Assembly: GCA_020091685.1 (NCBI GenBank)
Contig: CM034613.1
Coordinates: 28,140,968 to 28,204,967 of the forward strand
Source of the DNA: Lutjanus erythropterus
Taxonomy: Eukaryota; Chordata; Actinopteri; Lutjaniformes; Lutjanidae
Length of the DNA: 64,000 nucleotides
Direction of reading: 5' to 3'
Part shown: positions 34,457 through 45,438 of the stretch, piece by piece
How the letters are laid out: the number at the start of each line of letters is the position of its first letter
Numbering within the stretch: position 1 is the first letter of the stretch
Translations under genes and position numbers: made by a program
The notes under the pieces: model-generated
Databases searched by the model: none
What the model saw: only the letters and a program-made list of their open reading frames with translations
Told to the model about the DNA's origin: nothing

Positions 34457-36955
34457 GGCCTTTTTTCAGTTAAAACTTAAACCAAACCCAGAAACTGTTT
34501 TCTATATTATTTTCATATAACTTAGGTATAAAAACTAGAATTGTCACAACACCATAATTATAACTTTGATACAATACTAGTGTATAAAATACACTCAATA
34601 TTTCTTTTGATACCACAGAAAAAATGAAAAAAAAAGTCCTTGGCACACAAAGAGGGATCATTTCTTTCTCTTTTTAAATGAACAACCTGCACACAGTTCA
34701 GGTCCAGTAAAATTCACTGACAACTGTCTGTCAAATACCAGGACAATAAAAAGTGAACTGAACTGAGGTTTTGAATGAGCCCTTAAAGCTTTTCTTTTTA
34801 ATAGTTTTGGTATTTTCTATGTTAGTAGACACCTAATCTACAGTAAACTTAAGACCCCCTCCTCATACATATATACACACAATACACAGACAGCTTTCTC
34901 TCAGATTTCCATTAATTAACACCAACAGTCCATCAAAGCCACACTTTACATACAATACTGGTCCAATACAGACTTTGTAAAGAGAAAGCAGCTTAAAGGT
35001 TCAAACATTTGTCCTGCTGAGAGAGAAAACACAACAGTCAGAGGGTCCTTAAATACACAAATATATACATTTGTCTATAAGGACAGCTGCCCCTCTATAC
35101 TTTGTATATTGATAATAAGTTTGTCTCATATCCTGTTGACTTTCATTAGTTGCCCTCAAACATTATACATGATTTTTTCTGGGGTGCAGTATGACAATAA
35201 TTCTCTCCACCATAGAAGGAGGATTCTTGGATTTCCAGCTGATTAATATACTTTTTTTTTGCTGCTGTCATTATTAAAAGTATAAATTTCTATTCATCAT
35301 TATTAACCCCTTTAAGAACTTCTGCATCCCCCAGTTTCAAAATTCAGAGATCTGGTGCGATTGTTTTTTGTAGTATTTCTGATATATATATTCATAGATA
35401 TAATTCCAATAACAGCTCAGTTGTTTGCACTTCTAAAATATGTGTATGAAATCCCCCTTATCTGCATTTCATGTTGACCATTTAGGAGATGTGTTGGGCC
35501 TGATCCGATGAAACATATCAAGCCTATGTTTGGTGTTGACCAACATCTTTTGAGACTTGAGACTAGATTTTCCCATCCTTATTCATGTCCTACATCTATT
35601 TTTCCATTTGTACTTATGATGTGCAGAGTTGGAATTTATTTCACTGCTCATTACATTATATGATTTTGATTTTACCCAGCTCCTTATCTGCATGAATTAA
35701 AAAAAAAATGTGTACCTGAGAATTGGTATAACTATTTTATTTAAGTTAAATCAGCAAATGTGTCCTCATCACAGAGATCCCCTCATTATTTAACTCATTT
35801 TTCTTTCCCATTAGCCTCTGGCTTTCCTGACAGCACTCCAATCTATGGATATGTACACACACTCAGAATTTTTGTACTGTTTTACAATAAGCCAATAAAT
35901 GGAATTGATCTTAACAGGACAGAGTTTACCATCTGTTGTTCTGTGGTTCCCCAGTTTGGACTTGGGGCATCACTTTGAAACCAGGACCAAACTGCCCACA
36001 GTTGTGATGCCAGATCATATAATTTAAAATTCTGTAAGTTCAGACCTTCTTTAAATAGGAGCCTTGTAATGTTGAGATCTTCACTCTGATCTTATTTCCA
36101 GCTGAAAAGAACTTTGAGATCATTCTGTTTATTTCTGTAAATATTTTAAAAGGGCACTTTATTAGAACTGATCAAAACAAATATATGTCTTTCAGTAATA
36201 CAGTCATTTTAACAAGATTTACCCTTCTGATTAGTGATATAGGAAGGTCTATCCATTCCTCTGGATCATTTTTAACTATTTTTAATAGTGGTAAATAATT
36301 TGCTTGATGAAATTTATTCAAGTCATTTGTTCTAGACTTGTTAATGATGGACTTTATTAAACTGATTGAAACTAACATGGTGCTGAATGACAGGAACACC
36401 AACCAGGTGAACTCAACAAAATTATACAACTGTATAAGTAGGTCTACACATTAACAGGAGTTTCTGTGTTTCTCTCAGACTTTCTCACAGCACAGTGAAC
36501 AGGTGAGGGAGGGGGAGAAGGGCAGATTGATCACTGATCTATCTTGGATGTCACCGTCCTCTCGGACCGAGTAACAAAAACATAAAAACGCCAAAATTTG
36601 TCACAAACTAAACTTGGGTGTCTGCCCAAATAAAGTCTATGTGTGAAACACTGCAGAGTGAAACATCATGGTGTTCACAGACAGTTTGACAGAGAGAGGG
36701 AGAGAGGGCCATGTCTACAAGGAAATCCAAGACCAAAGATTGCATGAATTTGATTATTTTACCAAAAACAACCAGTACATATCTCACGAGAGTTTTACAA
36801 ACCATGAGTTTCCTTCTAGACCTGACTGAGAGAGGTGTGCAGCTCCAAAAATGAAAACCATGTCATAGTGCTGATGTTTTTAATGTGGCGGGACGCCATA
36901 AATAAAACACTGTATTCACTTAGTCACAGAGAGAAGCTGAAACACTGATCACTGA
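34230..36955. other. Upstream region of IFI44-like gene, nothing recognised
   Basis: It holds a (CAA)n run (34424-34456) and AT-rich sequence. A non-coding first exon and promoter of the IFI44-like gene should lie here or beyond, since the start codon is preceded by an acceptor, but I could not place it. No good ISRE found. Confidence 0.35.
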
Positions 36956-37411
36956 CCTGCAGTGATGGAAAAAAATACTCAAATCCTTTACTGAAGTTTA
37001 AATATTCATACCATTATGTAAAAATACTCAATTACAAGTAAAAAATCTTACATGACCTACATAAAGTACTAAAGTAGAAGTACTAAGTAAAGTAAAGTAA
37101 CTTTTACTGCAGTATCTTACTTAGTACTTTGTACTAAGATAAAAGTAAAGGTTTCTCTTAAATGAAAGCACCAGAATGCTTTGTTTACACGTTAAAATCA
37201 CAATTAGTTGTTCATTTAATTTCAAAAGAGCAACAGTTACGTGTAACTTCATGAAATTTATATATAATCTTGTGTAAAATGACAATTTTAAAAAGTAATT
37301 TAAGATTTTTTGGACATAAGAACAGAAAAAAAGTGATCATATTATTTATGAAGTGGAAGTGGCCACGCTGACCACAGAAGCACCAAAAAGTTTATCAGGG
37401 AACTGTTGTTC

Positions 37412-37629
37412 ATCTCTCCCTGTCTCTCAGTGTCTGTACCTCTCTCCCCTCCCCCCTCCTCTCCCAGTCTGTGTATCACTCTCCCCCTCCTCCCTCTCTG
37501 TCTCCATACCTCTCCATCTCTCTCCCCCTCCCCTCTCAGTCTATGTATCTCTCCATCTCTCCCCCCTCCTCTTCTCCATCTCTCTCCCCCTCCCCTCTCA
37601 GTCTCCGTACCTCTACATTCCCCCCCCTC

Positions 37630-37686
<57 letters not shown>
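37412..37686. repeat. Polypyrimidine tract ending in (CT)n
   Basis: About 275 bp almost wholly C and T, with an irregular roughly 60-bp period (words TCAGTCTATGTATCTC, CCATCTCTCCCCC) ending in (CT)n at 37632-37686. The long frames on both strands are products of this composition. Confidence 0.85.
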
Positions 37687-37688
<2 letters not shown>

Positions 37689-37888
37689 GCGCATGCGTGT
37701 GCGTGAGGTGTCCATGGAGTGAGTCTGAGCTGACTGAGTGAGTTTTCTATCTTTGCTATGTTGCTGTTTGTTTTGATTTAAGTTATACATGTTCTGTTTT
37801 TCTGTGTGGGTTTAAGTTATCAGTTTATGGTGGTTTAGTTCAGGTTAGTTTGGTTTAGTTTGGTGGTGTTGGTTGGCAGTCGGGCGTT

Positions 37889-38603
37889 ATGCCCGTTGTC
37901 AGCAGCCATGTGGAGCTGGAGAAGCTGATGCGCCGGCATGCGGTCAAAATATTACCAAGTGTCGGCTGCTCAGTGGAGGAGGTCAGCTATGCTGTTGGAG
38001 AGGTTGTGGGTTTTGAAAGTGTTAAATCTGCCTCTCGTATGAACGGAGCTGTTGTCATCTTCTTGAATGATGTGACAAAGGTTGAGGAAGTCGTTGAAAA
38101 TGGTGTTGTAATTCGTGATACCTTCACACCTGTCCTCCCGCTGGTGAATCCAGCAAAAAAGATCGTGATTTCAAACGCACCTCCATTCATTAAAAATGAA
38201 GACTTGGCCAAAGAGCTGTCACGTTATGGACAGCTGGTGTCTCCCATTAAAATGGTTCTACTGGGGTGCAAGTCGCCAAAACTAAAACATGTTGTGTGTC
38301 ACAGAAGACAGGTCTTTATGATTCCCAAAGACAACACAAATGATCTGAACTTGACTTTCAGTTTTAAAGTTGATGGTTTCAGTTATATTGTGTTTGCGAC
38401 CTCTGAGACGATGAAATGTTTTGTTTGTGGGGCGGAGGGACATCTGGTCCGGTCCTGCCCCGAGAACATGGAGCGGATCGGCTCGGGCTCGGGCCGCGCG
38501 TCCGTGGCAACCGCCGAGCCGGTCGCCGGGCCGAGCACCGAGCTGTCCGCCGTGGCGGCCGCCGAGCCGGTCGTCGGGCCGGGCACCGGGCCGACCGCCG
38601 TGG
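37889..38603 (+). CDS. TX1-like LINE ORF1 (Gag-like), cut by gap
   Basis: An open frame from ATG 37889 running into the assembly gap. It reads VELEKLMRRHAVKI, VENGVVIRDTFTPVLPL, ISNAPPFIKNEDLAKELSRYG and ends in a CX2CX4HX4C knuckle, CFVCGAEGHLVRSC (about 38418-38459). The order of RNA-recognition-like region and zinc knuckle matches ORF1 of Tx1-group L1-like LINEs in fish and frogs, an RNA-binding protein of the transposition complex. After the knuckle two 48-bp units rich in Ala, Pro and Gly precede the gap. ORF2 is not visible on the far side. The intact frame suggests a young copy. Confidence 0.7.
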
Positions 38604-39103
38604 NNNNNNNNNNNNNNNNNNNNNNNNNNNNNNNNNNNNNNNNNNNNNNNNNNNNNNNNNNNNNNNNNNNNNNNNNNNNNNNNNNNNNNNNNNNNNNNNN
38701 NNNNNNNNNNNNNNNNNNNNNNNNNNNNNNNNNNNNNNNNNNNNNNNNNNNNNNNNNNNNNNNNNNNNNNNNNNNNNNNNNNNNNNNNNNNNNNNNNNNN
38801 NNNNNNNNNNNNNNNNNNNNNNNNNNNNNNNNNNNNNNNNNNNNNNNNNNNNNNNNNNNNNNNNNNNNNNNNNNNNNNNNNNNNNNNNNNNNNNNNNNNN
38901 NNNNNNNNNNNNNNNNNNNNNNNNNNNNNNNNNNNNNNNNNNNNNNNNNNNNNNNNNNNNNNNNNNNNNNNNNNNNNNNNNNNNNNNNNNNNNNNNNNNN
39001 NNNNNNNNNNNNNNNNNNNNNNNNNNNNNNNNNNNNNNNNNNNNNNNNNNNNNNNNNNNNNNNNNNNNNNNNNNNNNNNNNNNNNNNNNNNNNNNNNNNN
39101 NNN
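38604..39103. other. Assembly gap (500 N)
   Basis: Exactly 500 N, probably a placeholder. It follows a very GC-rich 48-bp tandem repeat, a likely cause of the break. Confidence 0.98.
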
Positions 39104-39644
39104 TGATTCCAAACACAGACTTGGTTGATGTGTGAAACAGAAAATAAAAAATCTGTAAAAAGTACAGAGCCAAAATAACAAAACATGCAAATGTTCAAAA
39201 ATATGTCTGGACCTAAACTCTCACTTCTGTGATCTTAATCTCCTAAAAATATTTGGTGTGTATCATGTAATCTGTATCGTTAAATGTATGAATCTTAAGT
39301 GTTAAACACTCCCGGAGCTGTGCAGCAGTGACAGGTTTGACTTGATCCAAAACTCACTCTTTTCTGTATTCTGACCTTCTACTGAAGTAAAAGTACTCAT
39401 ACCACACTGAAAATACTCCACTATCAGGACAAGGTCTGCATTCAAAACTGAATAGGAGTAAAAAAGTACAATGTGTACCTCTGAAATGTGATGGGGTAGA
39501 AGTGTCAAATTACATAAAATGGAAATATTCAATTAGTACCTTGAATTTGTATTTAAGTAAAGTACTTGAGTAAAAGGTTTGGATGGTTTTTCCATCACTG
39601 TATGGATACACATTTGAAGAATATTTAGTCTGAAGGAAAACTGA

Positions 39645-39987
39645 AATCTCCTTCATCACATTCACCCCTCTTCACTCACAGATTGTACTTTTGTTTGAGT
39701 ATCTGTCACATCATGTGGTAACCAAACCGTTGTCCAGGTCCACGAAGTTTCAGTCGGACGGCCCTAATTATCATGTTTGTAGAGGAGTAATCCTTTCTGC
39801 AGTATAACCCGGCTTCATTCAGTTTGCTTTTCAGTGACTTCAAGCTGTGTTCACCGTGTAAACATGACATCATGTCCACCATTACAGTGTACGAGTGGCC
39901 CTCATTAAAATACTGTATGCACTGTAGTATATCTGGTCCGTCGGTCTCTTCCATGGCCCTTAAAGATTGTCGAGACCGACCACACAT
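39645..39987 (-). pseudogene. Integrase-like transposon gene relic
   Basis: The minus frame 39706-39987 reads LHGEHSLKSLKSKLNEAGLY, then RKDYSS and GPGQRFGYHMM before a TGA. The words after the stop, QILKQKYNL and VKR, continue in the same frame, so the TGA probably replaced a tryptophan codon. The pattern fits the helix-turn-helix segment ahead of the rve integrase core in a family of single-exon integrase-like eukaryotic proteins; identification is from memory. The catalytic core is not found. Confidence 0.4.
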
Positions 39988-39999
39988 AAAACCGCGTTG

Positions 40000-41190
40000 A
40001 TCGGCTCATATGTTGTCCACAGAACGGGCAAAATTTGTCACGGGTAAGGGGTGTGACTTTTAAAGGGAGATTTTAATAATTGCCACTGGGGAATATTTCT
40101 GACCCAAATCAGCATGCAGACAACAATTTTTACCGTGAATCATAAAATAATTTACTTAAAAACACGTTAAAAGCAGTTTCTTTAAAAAGGGGTCTTTGAG
40201 CAAGAATAAAATGTCACCAAGTCCCAGTGTCTCTCTAAAAGGGTCCATGCAGGGCCTAGCCCAGGTAAAAGCAGTCCTTTTCTAGCCTCCTGCTGCAGCC
40301 CACGCCGGTCTCCAGTCTCTTGCTGTTCAGAGGCTCCTTCTGCTAGTGGGATCAGAGGGAGACAGACTTCAGCAGATTTGTCTCTCAGAACATCAAGAGT
40401 CCCTCAAATCAAAGTTCATAAAATCAAACGATAAAAGCTACAAGGGGAGCCGAATTATTTCTTAAAACACTACAATCAAAATAAAACACTCATTTAAGTT
40501 AAAAAGAACAATGAAATAAAAGCAGGCAGGAAATGATTTAAAAGGCTCTCCCCCTATTGAGCTTATACCTGCTTTAAATCCTGATGTCTCTGAGCCACTG
40601 CATGAACTAGCACTGCTCCTCACGTCCGAGAGATTCAAGGGGGTAAAGTATGTTAGTGAGACTTAACTGAAGGAGGGGTGAAGCGCACGTTCACCCTTCC
40701 GCTTTCCCACAAAGCGTGTCTCACTCTCCCCCGCACTGCAGCGGCACGTGGGCACAGTGTGTGCGCTGGATCCTGCCTTCCTTGCCGTCTTGTGGGTGAC
40801 CCTCACGGCGGCGGGCTGTCCTCTCGACTGTGGCACACATTCGGACCAGGCCGTAGGCTGGAGGTTCTTCTCTGCGTAGGTCTTTGTCTTGCACACCAGT
40901 ATTGATCATGCCGCTCTGCTCCCTTCCACGCTCCTGCGCACCTGCCCTGCATCACCTAATTAGCCCTATCAGGACAGGTAGGAGACACCCACAGGAAGCC
41001 CAGCCCACCAATCACTGCACGCTTACCCACAGTGTCTTTCCGAGTCATGTAAAGAAATGCTGCCAAAGCCAAGAGAGCTTCACCTAAAAATAGTGCCGCC
41101 ACCAGGACCAGCCACACACACACACACAAACACCCTCAACCTGTGACAGAACGGAACGAACACTGTAAAATAGAATATAGAAGCAGTCTT
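40000..41190. other. Unassigned GC-richer sequence
   Basis: From 40640 to 41080 the sequence is GC-rich with CpG and open frames on both strands, none recognised. It looks like old mobile-element coding sequence. A short (CA) run is at 41113-41130. Confidence 0.3.
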
Positions 41191-41193
41191 GTA

Positions 41194-41698
41194 TGACCCG
41201 GCATTTACACCAGGCGCGGCTGCGCCGCAGAATGGCTGCACTGCGGCACGCAGAAAAATAGAACCCATTCTAGTCAATGCTGTAATTTACACCAGAAGCG
41301 CCGTGGCGTGTCTCAGCAGCGTCCCAGAAGCGACTTGGCGCTCAGCTCCGAGGAGAATTCACAGCGGGTCTATTTTCGATGGATGGTGTGTCAATTGGCA
41401 CAGAGCTAGTTGAACGGGCAGGAAGTCAGGCACGGAAAACAGGGGAGAATCCGGTTGATTTTCAAAATAAAAGACCCCGTGCAGACTCGCGAACTATGTA
41501 GCCTGCTTATCCATGGTAGAAGCACAAAGAGCAAGGAAAGAGGACTTAATCAACAAAATCAGAGCAAGTAAACATAATCAGACGGGCAAAACACTCCACT
41601 GCTGAAAGGCTTCTTAAACGCTGCTGGTGTAAATAGAAGTTGCGTGCATGACGGAGCAAAACCGCGGTGCAGGCGGGCCTGGTGTAAATACCGGGTCA
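41194..41698. mobile_element. 505-bp MITE with 3-bp target duplication
   Basis: Ends TGACCCGGCATTTACACCAG and the complement of TGACCCGGTATTTACACCAG, flanked by GTA on both sides. The subterminal word TTTACACCAG occurs again inside (about 41286 and, inverted, 41628). No coding frame. The 3-bp duplication suggests a Harbinger-like element, but the superfamily is uncertain. Confidence 0.65.
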
Positions 41699-41701
41699 GT
41701 A

Positions 41702-43490
41702 TTGGCTGTCTGCGCTGTTGTCTTGACTGTCTTGTGCTTTACGACTGAGTTTGCTTCCTTCTACAACAGAGTTACAGCCACAAATAATACAATAACCAAT
41801 AACTATTACTGTCCTACAATTAACAAGTACAGAAGACAACATCTACCACAATAACAAAATCCATATTTTTAGCTGTGTCTATAATTTGTTCACTCTTATG
41901 TCTGCAACTGAGCACTGTATTTATTTGCATAATAACTCATGTAAACTAAATATACTAACCGTTTGTTGTATTAATCAATTTACATATTATTTGCGTACCA
42001 AATAAATTGCTCATATTAGTTGTTCAATACATATCAGTTACTGAACACAATATTTATATGCAACATGTTAGAAACACCATTATTTAATGTAAACCTGTAT
42101 TGATTAACTTCGTTAACATCCAGGTAACATTTTGTTTGAGCTCATCTAAAACTACTGGCTCTGCGTGATTTATCTTACAAAACAACCAGAACGTGTTAAT
42201 TGATTGTGTTTTAATCTCACTTAACAATTTAAATTCTACTTTGCAGTGATGGAGTTTGATTTCAGAACTTTACATGAGTTGTGTGCTGCTTGACCTTCAC
42301 TGAGGCTGCATGGAGCAGAAATGAAAAGTTCAGCCTGTGATCTGTCACCATCTGACTGAACAGCCTTGTGGAAGTGATATTTTTTTATTCTTCATGTTTT
42401 AAACAAACGATATTTGTTTAATCAAGTTGTTTGGTGTTTTCAACTTCCTGATATTGAGCTGAAACAGAATCCACAGTCTGTTGGCGCTCAGAGGCTGCAG
42501 CTGAGTGCAGCAGAGGGATCGAACTGTGTGCGATTCACTGTTTAATAATTGTCTTAATGAAGTTAATGTTCACTTAAAGTTAAAATGGAAAACTCTAGAA
42601 GCTAGAATCTGGAATTTTATGAGATTCCAAATGTAGCAGCAAATCTCAATCCAGCATTAATGCCTGCAAAAAGTAACAAAATACATGAACCACAAATGTC
42701 ATGCAGATATGTATCTCATTATGTTTTACATTGAAGCACCTTGAAATTATGTTGTATTTTATGATTAATTAGCAGGGAGAGGAGTGAGGAGTAGGAACAT
42801 AAATCAACATGAGGTGTTTGTGATTGTGGAGACGTGTGTGTGCTTCAGACACACACACACACACACACACCAACGGTAGCCAGTTAGTAGAAAGTATAGA
42901 ACACTGACACATATTTGGCATTCTTGCTGATGACCACATCCAGTCTCAGGGAATGAAAAAATGGGCCTTTTTTCCCTTTTGTTTAATGATTTTATTTGTT
43001 CTTATTCTAAATAGAAAATAAACATCAAACCATTTTTAAAATTTCACTTATCCATTTTTGACCATGTAAAGGAAAAATGCCTTGTATTTCAATTTTTGTA
43101 TTTTAAAAATAAAATATAATCACTCGTTTTTTGTTTTTTAATACCCGTTTCTGAACAGAAAATCTGATTACCAAAAGATACACGGACCACACTGTTCCCT
43201 CTGGCAATCTCTTTATATCGATTGAAAAATGTAAAGAATGATCGTTGCCATGTTTGTTTTCTATATTTGTAATAAATTTAAAAACAAAATAAAAGCTTGT
43301 CAAAACAGAAACACTGCAGTGGCAGAAGTCGAGTGCTGGACGCGTTTCTATGAAACGTGAGGTTTTTGCTCTTAGAGTGCTGTTCTAGTGAACTGTTTTG
43401 TTTTTTTGTTTTTTTTGTTCAGTGTGCTGTGAAAAAGTAATCTATGGTGCAGTTACACCTGCTCCTTGTTCAGGTTTAGCATTGACTAAA
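41702..43490. other. No gene recognised
   Basis: AT-rich, with an (AC)n run at 42849-42870. The stretch 43310-43390 is more GC-rich and could be a promoter for the gene downstream, without clear motifs. At 43523 an acceptor-like TTTCTTTCTCAG is followed by AGACATGAGCAGGGAAGAGG and a donor-like GAG-GTGAGG at about 43551, a candidate small exon, but its phase does not fit the next recognised exon. Confidence 0.35.
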
Positions 43491-43611
43491 GATTTTTCTC
43501 TGTTTCTTCATTTCTTTCTCAGAGACATGAGCAGGGAAGAGGCAGCAGAGGTGAGGAAACAAATGTATTTATTTCATAAACTGACAGCGTATGTGGTGGG
43601 TGGTGGGGTTG

Positions 43612-45350
43612 AAGTTGGTGCTCAGTCTGTAGAGCTATCACTTGGTCTGTGTAGTTAATGTTAGCATTTTTTATGTGTAAATAAAGTTGGTGATTGGTCT
43701 GTATAGATATCAGTTAAATAATTATTATTATTTATTATTATCTCTGTAGCTAATGTTAGCAGTTAGTATGTGTAGCTAACATTAGTGGTTGTTCTGTGTG
43801 GCCATCAGTTGGTCTGATTAGCTAACACGCTGCTCGTACCAAACTCCTATCTTAAGGAGATCGTGTCGGCTGTAGATGTTGTTCACCCAACAGGATGTAC
43901 ACAGGATGAGAAACAACACGTACACAAAAAGCCAAACAAAGCATCGACAGGGAAAGTACTGAACTGCTGCAACTGTGTACGCCGCCATCTTGCCATATGT
44001 TATTGATAGCTACAATTAATAAAACCCACCATTTTGAGGCCCCAACATGTTTGGTGCCCTGAAGTAAGGCCCAACAAGAGTTAATTTTAAAGGTTGGTCT
44101 ATGTAGCTAATGTTAGCAGCTGGTCTGTGGAGCTAACATTGGGGTTGGTCTGCAGAGATAATTCTAGCAGATAGTCTGTGTACGTAGTGTTAGTGGTTGG
44201 TCTGCAAAGTAAATTTTAAAGGTTGGTCTGTGGAGCTAACATTAACAGTTGGTTTGCAGAGCTAATGTCAGCGATTGGTCTGTGTAGCTGATTTTAATGG
44301 TTGATCTATGTAGCTAATGTTAGTGGTACTACATGTAGTGTATGGTTCTTAATTTCTTTAATGTATTTTAAAATTGTAATCCTGCTAATGATTTCTACTT
44401 TTTCCTAAATGTAAATGTATTCTAATTACTTTTTTGTCTGTTGTTGTAATGGAGTACAGTAACTCTTTTGTATGGTATCCTAATTATATAATAATCCCAT
44501 TACCATGTTACTTTGTTACTCCCTAAATCTGATTTTCGTTTGGTTTATTTTTTGTAAATAAATGATGAGATCTTGGTTTAGGCTTTTGCAAAAAAAATTC
44601 CTCTGCCCATGATGGTGTGCATTTAGACAGAGCTTGGTACTTGAACTCTTAAACTTTTTTTCTGTCACTGTAATGGAATAGTTACCCTTTTTTGATATCC
44701 TAATTATGTAATCCCATTACCATGTTACTCTGTTGCTCCCCAAATCTCTGGTCTGTGGTCTGTGTTGGTAATGTTAGTGATTAGTATGTGTAGCTAACAT
44801 TAGAAGTTGGGCTGTAAAGCTAATATTAGCGGCTGGTATGTGTAATTAAAGTTTGTGATTGTTCTGTCTTGCCATTGGTTGTTCTGTGTAGCTAATGTTA
44901 GCAGTTGGTCTGTGTAGCTAACATTAGCGGTTGGTCTGTCTAGCTATCAGTTGGTCTGTGTAGCTAATGTTGGCGGTTGTTATGTGTATCTCAAGTTGGT
45001 GATTGGTCTGTGTAGCTAACGGTAGTGGTTGGTCTGTGTAGCTAACATTAGCAGTTCTTCTGTGTAGCTAGTGTTAGCAGTTGTTCTGTATAACCAAAGG
45101 TAGCAGTTGGTCTGTGTGGCTAACGTTAGCAGTTCTTCTGTGTAGCTAGTTTTAGCAGTTGTTCTGTATAACTAAAGTTAGCAGTTGGTCTGTGTAGTTA
45201 AAGTTAGCGGTTGGTCTGTGTAGCTAAAGTTAGCGGTTGTTCTGTGTAACTAAAGTTAGCGGTTGGTCTGTGTAGCTAATGTTAGCAGTTCTTCTGTGTA
45301 GTTAAAGGTAGTTGTTGGTCTGTGTAGCTAGTGTTAGTGGTTGGTCTTAC
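43612..45350 (+). repeat. 26-bp minisatellite with 78-bp higher-order pattern
   Basis: Diverged tandem units like GTTGGTCTGTGTAGCTAATG plus TTAGCG (26 bp). The purest run is about 44876-45340, where unit types starting GGTCTGTGTAGC, CTTCTGTGTAGC and GTTCTGTATAAC follow in that order at least twice. The array is interrupted at about 43830-44050 and 44330-44750. The last unit adjoins copy A of the novel gene and one unit also precedes copy B. Confidence 0.85.
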
Positions 45351-45438
45351 CAGTAAATGTTTCTGTAAGTTACATGTTTGTAGTAATTTAATATTAATTT
45401 TAATGAATATTAATATTTTAATTCATACGGGTCAGACG

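Larger units (their letters stand above)
36960..39600. mobile_element. hAT ends enclosing a TX1-like LINE and gap
   Basis: CAGTGATGGAAAAAAATACTC starts at 36960 and its inverted counterpart TTTTTCCATCACTG ends at 39600. Both ends continue with the TACTCAAAT/AAGTAAAGTACTTGAGTAAA type sequence seen in a common fish hAT family. The flanks do not show a clear 8-bp duplication (CTGACCTG against TATGGATA), so the ends may belong to one element split by the LINE, or to two. Approximate. Confidence 0.5.

Noticed and set aside
37353..37790. Three overlapping frames of 84-111 residues
   Set aside because: They translate the polypyrimidine tract; composition alone keeps them open.
37889..39198. Long open frames on both strands crossing 38604-39103
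   Set aside because: They run through 500 N; only the portion 37889-38603 on the plus strand is supported.
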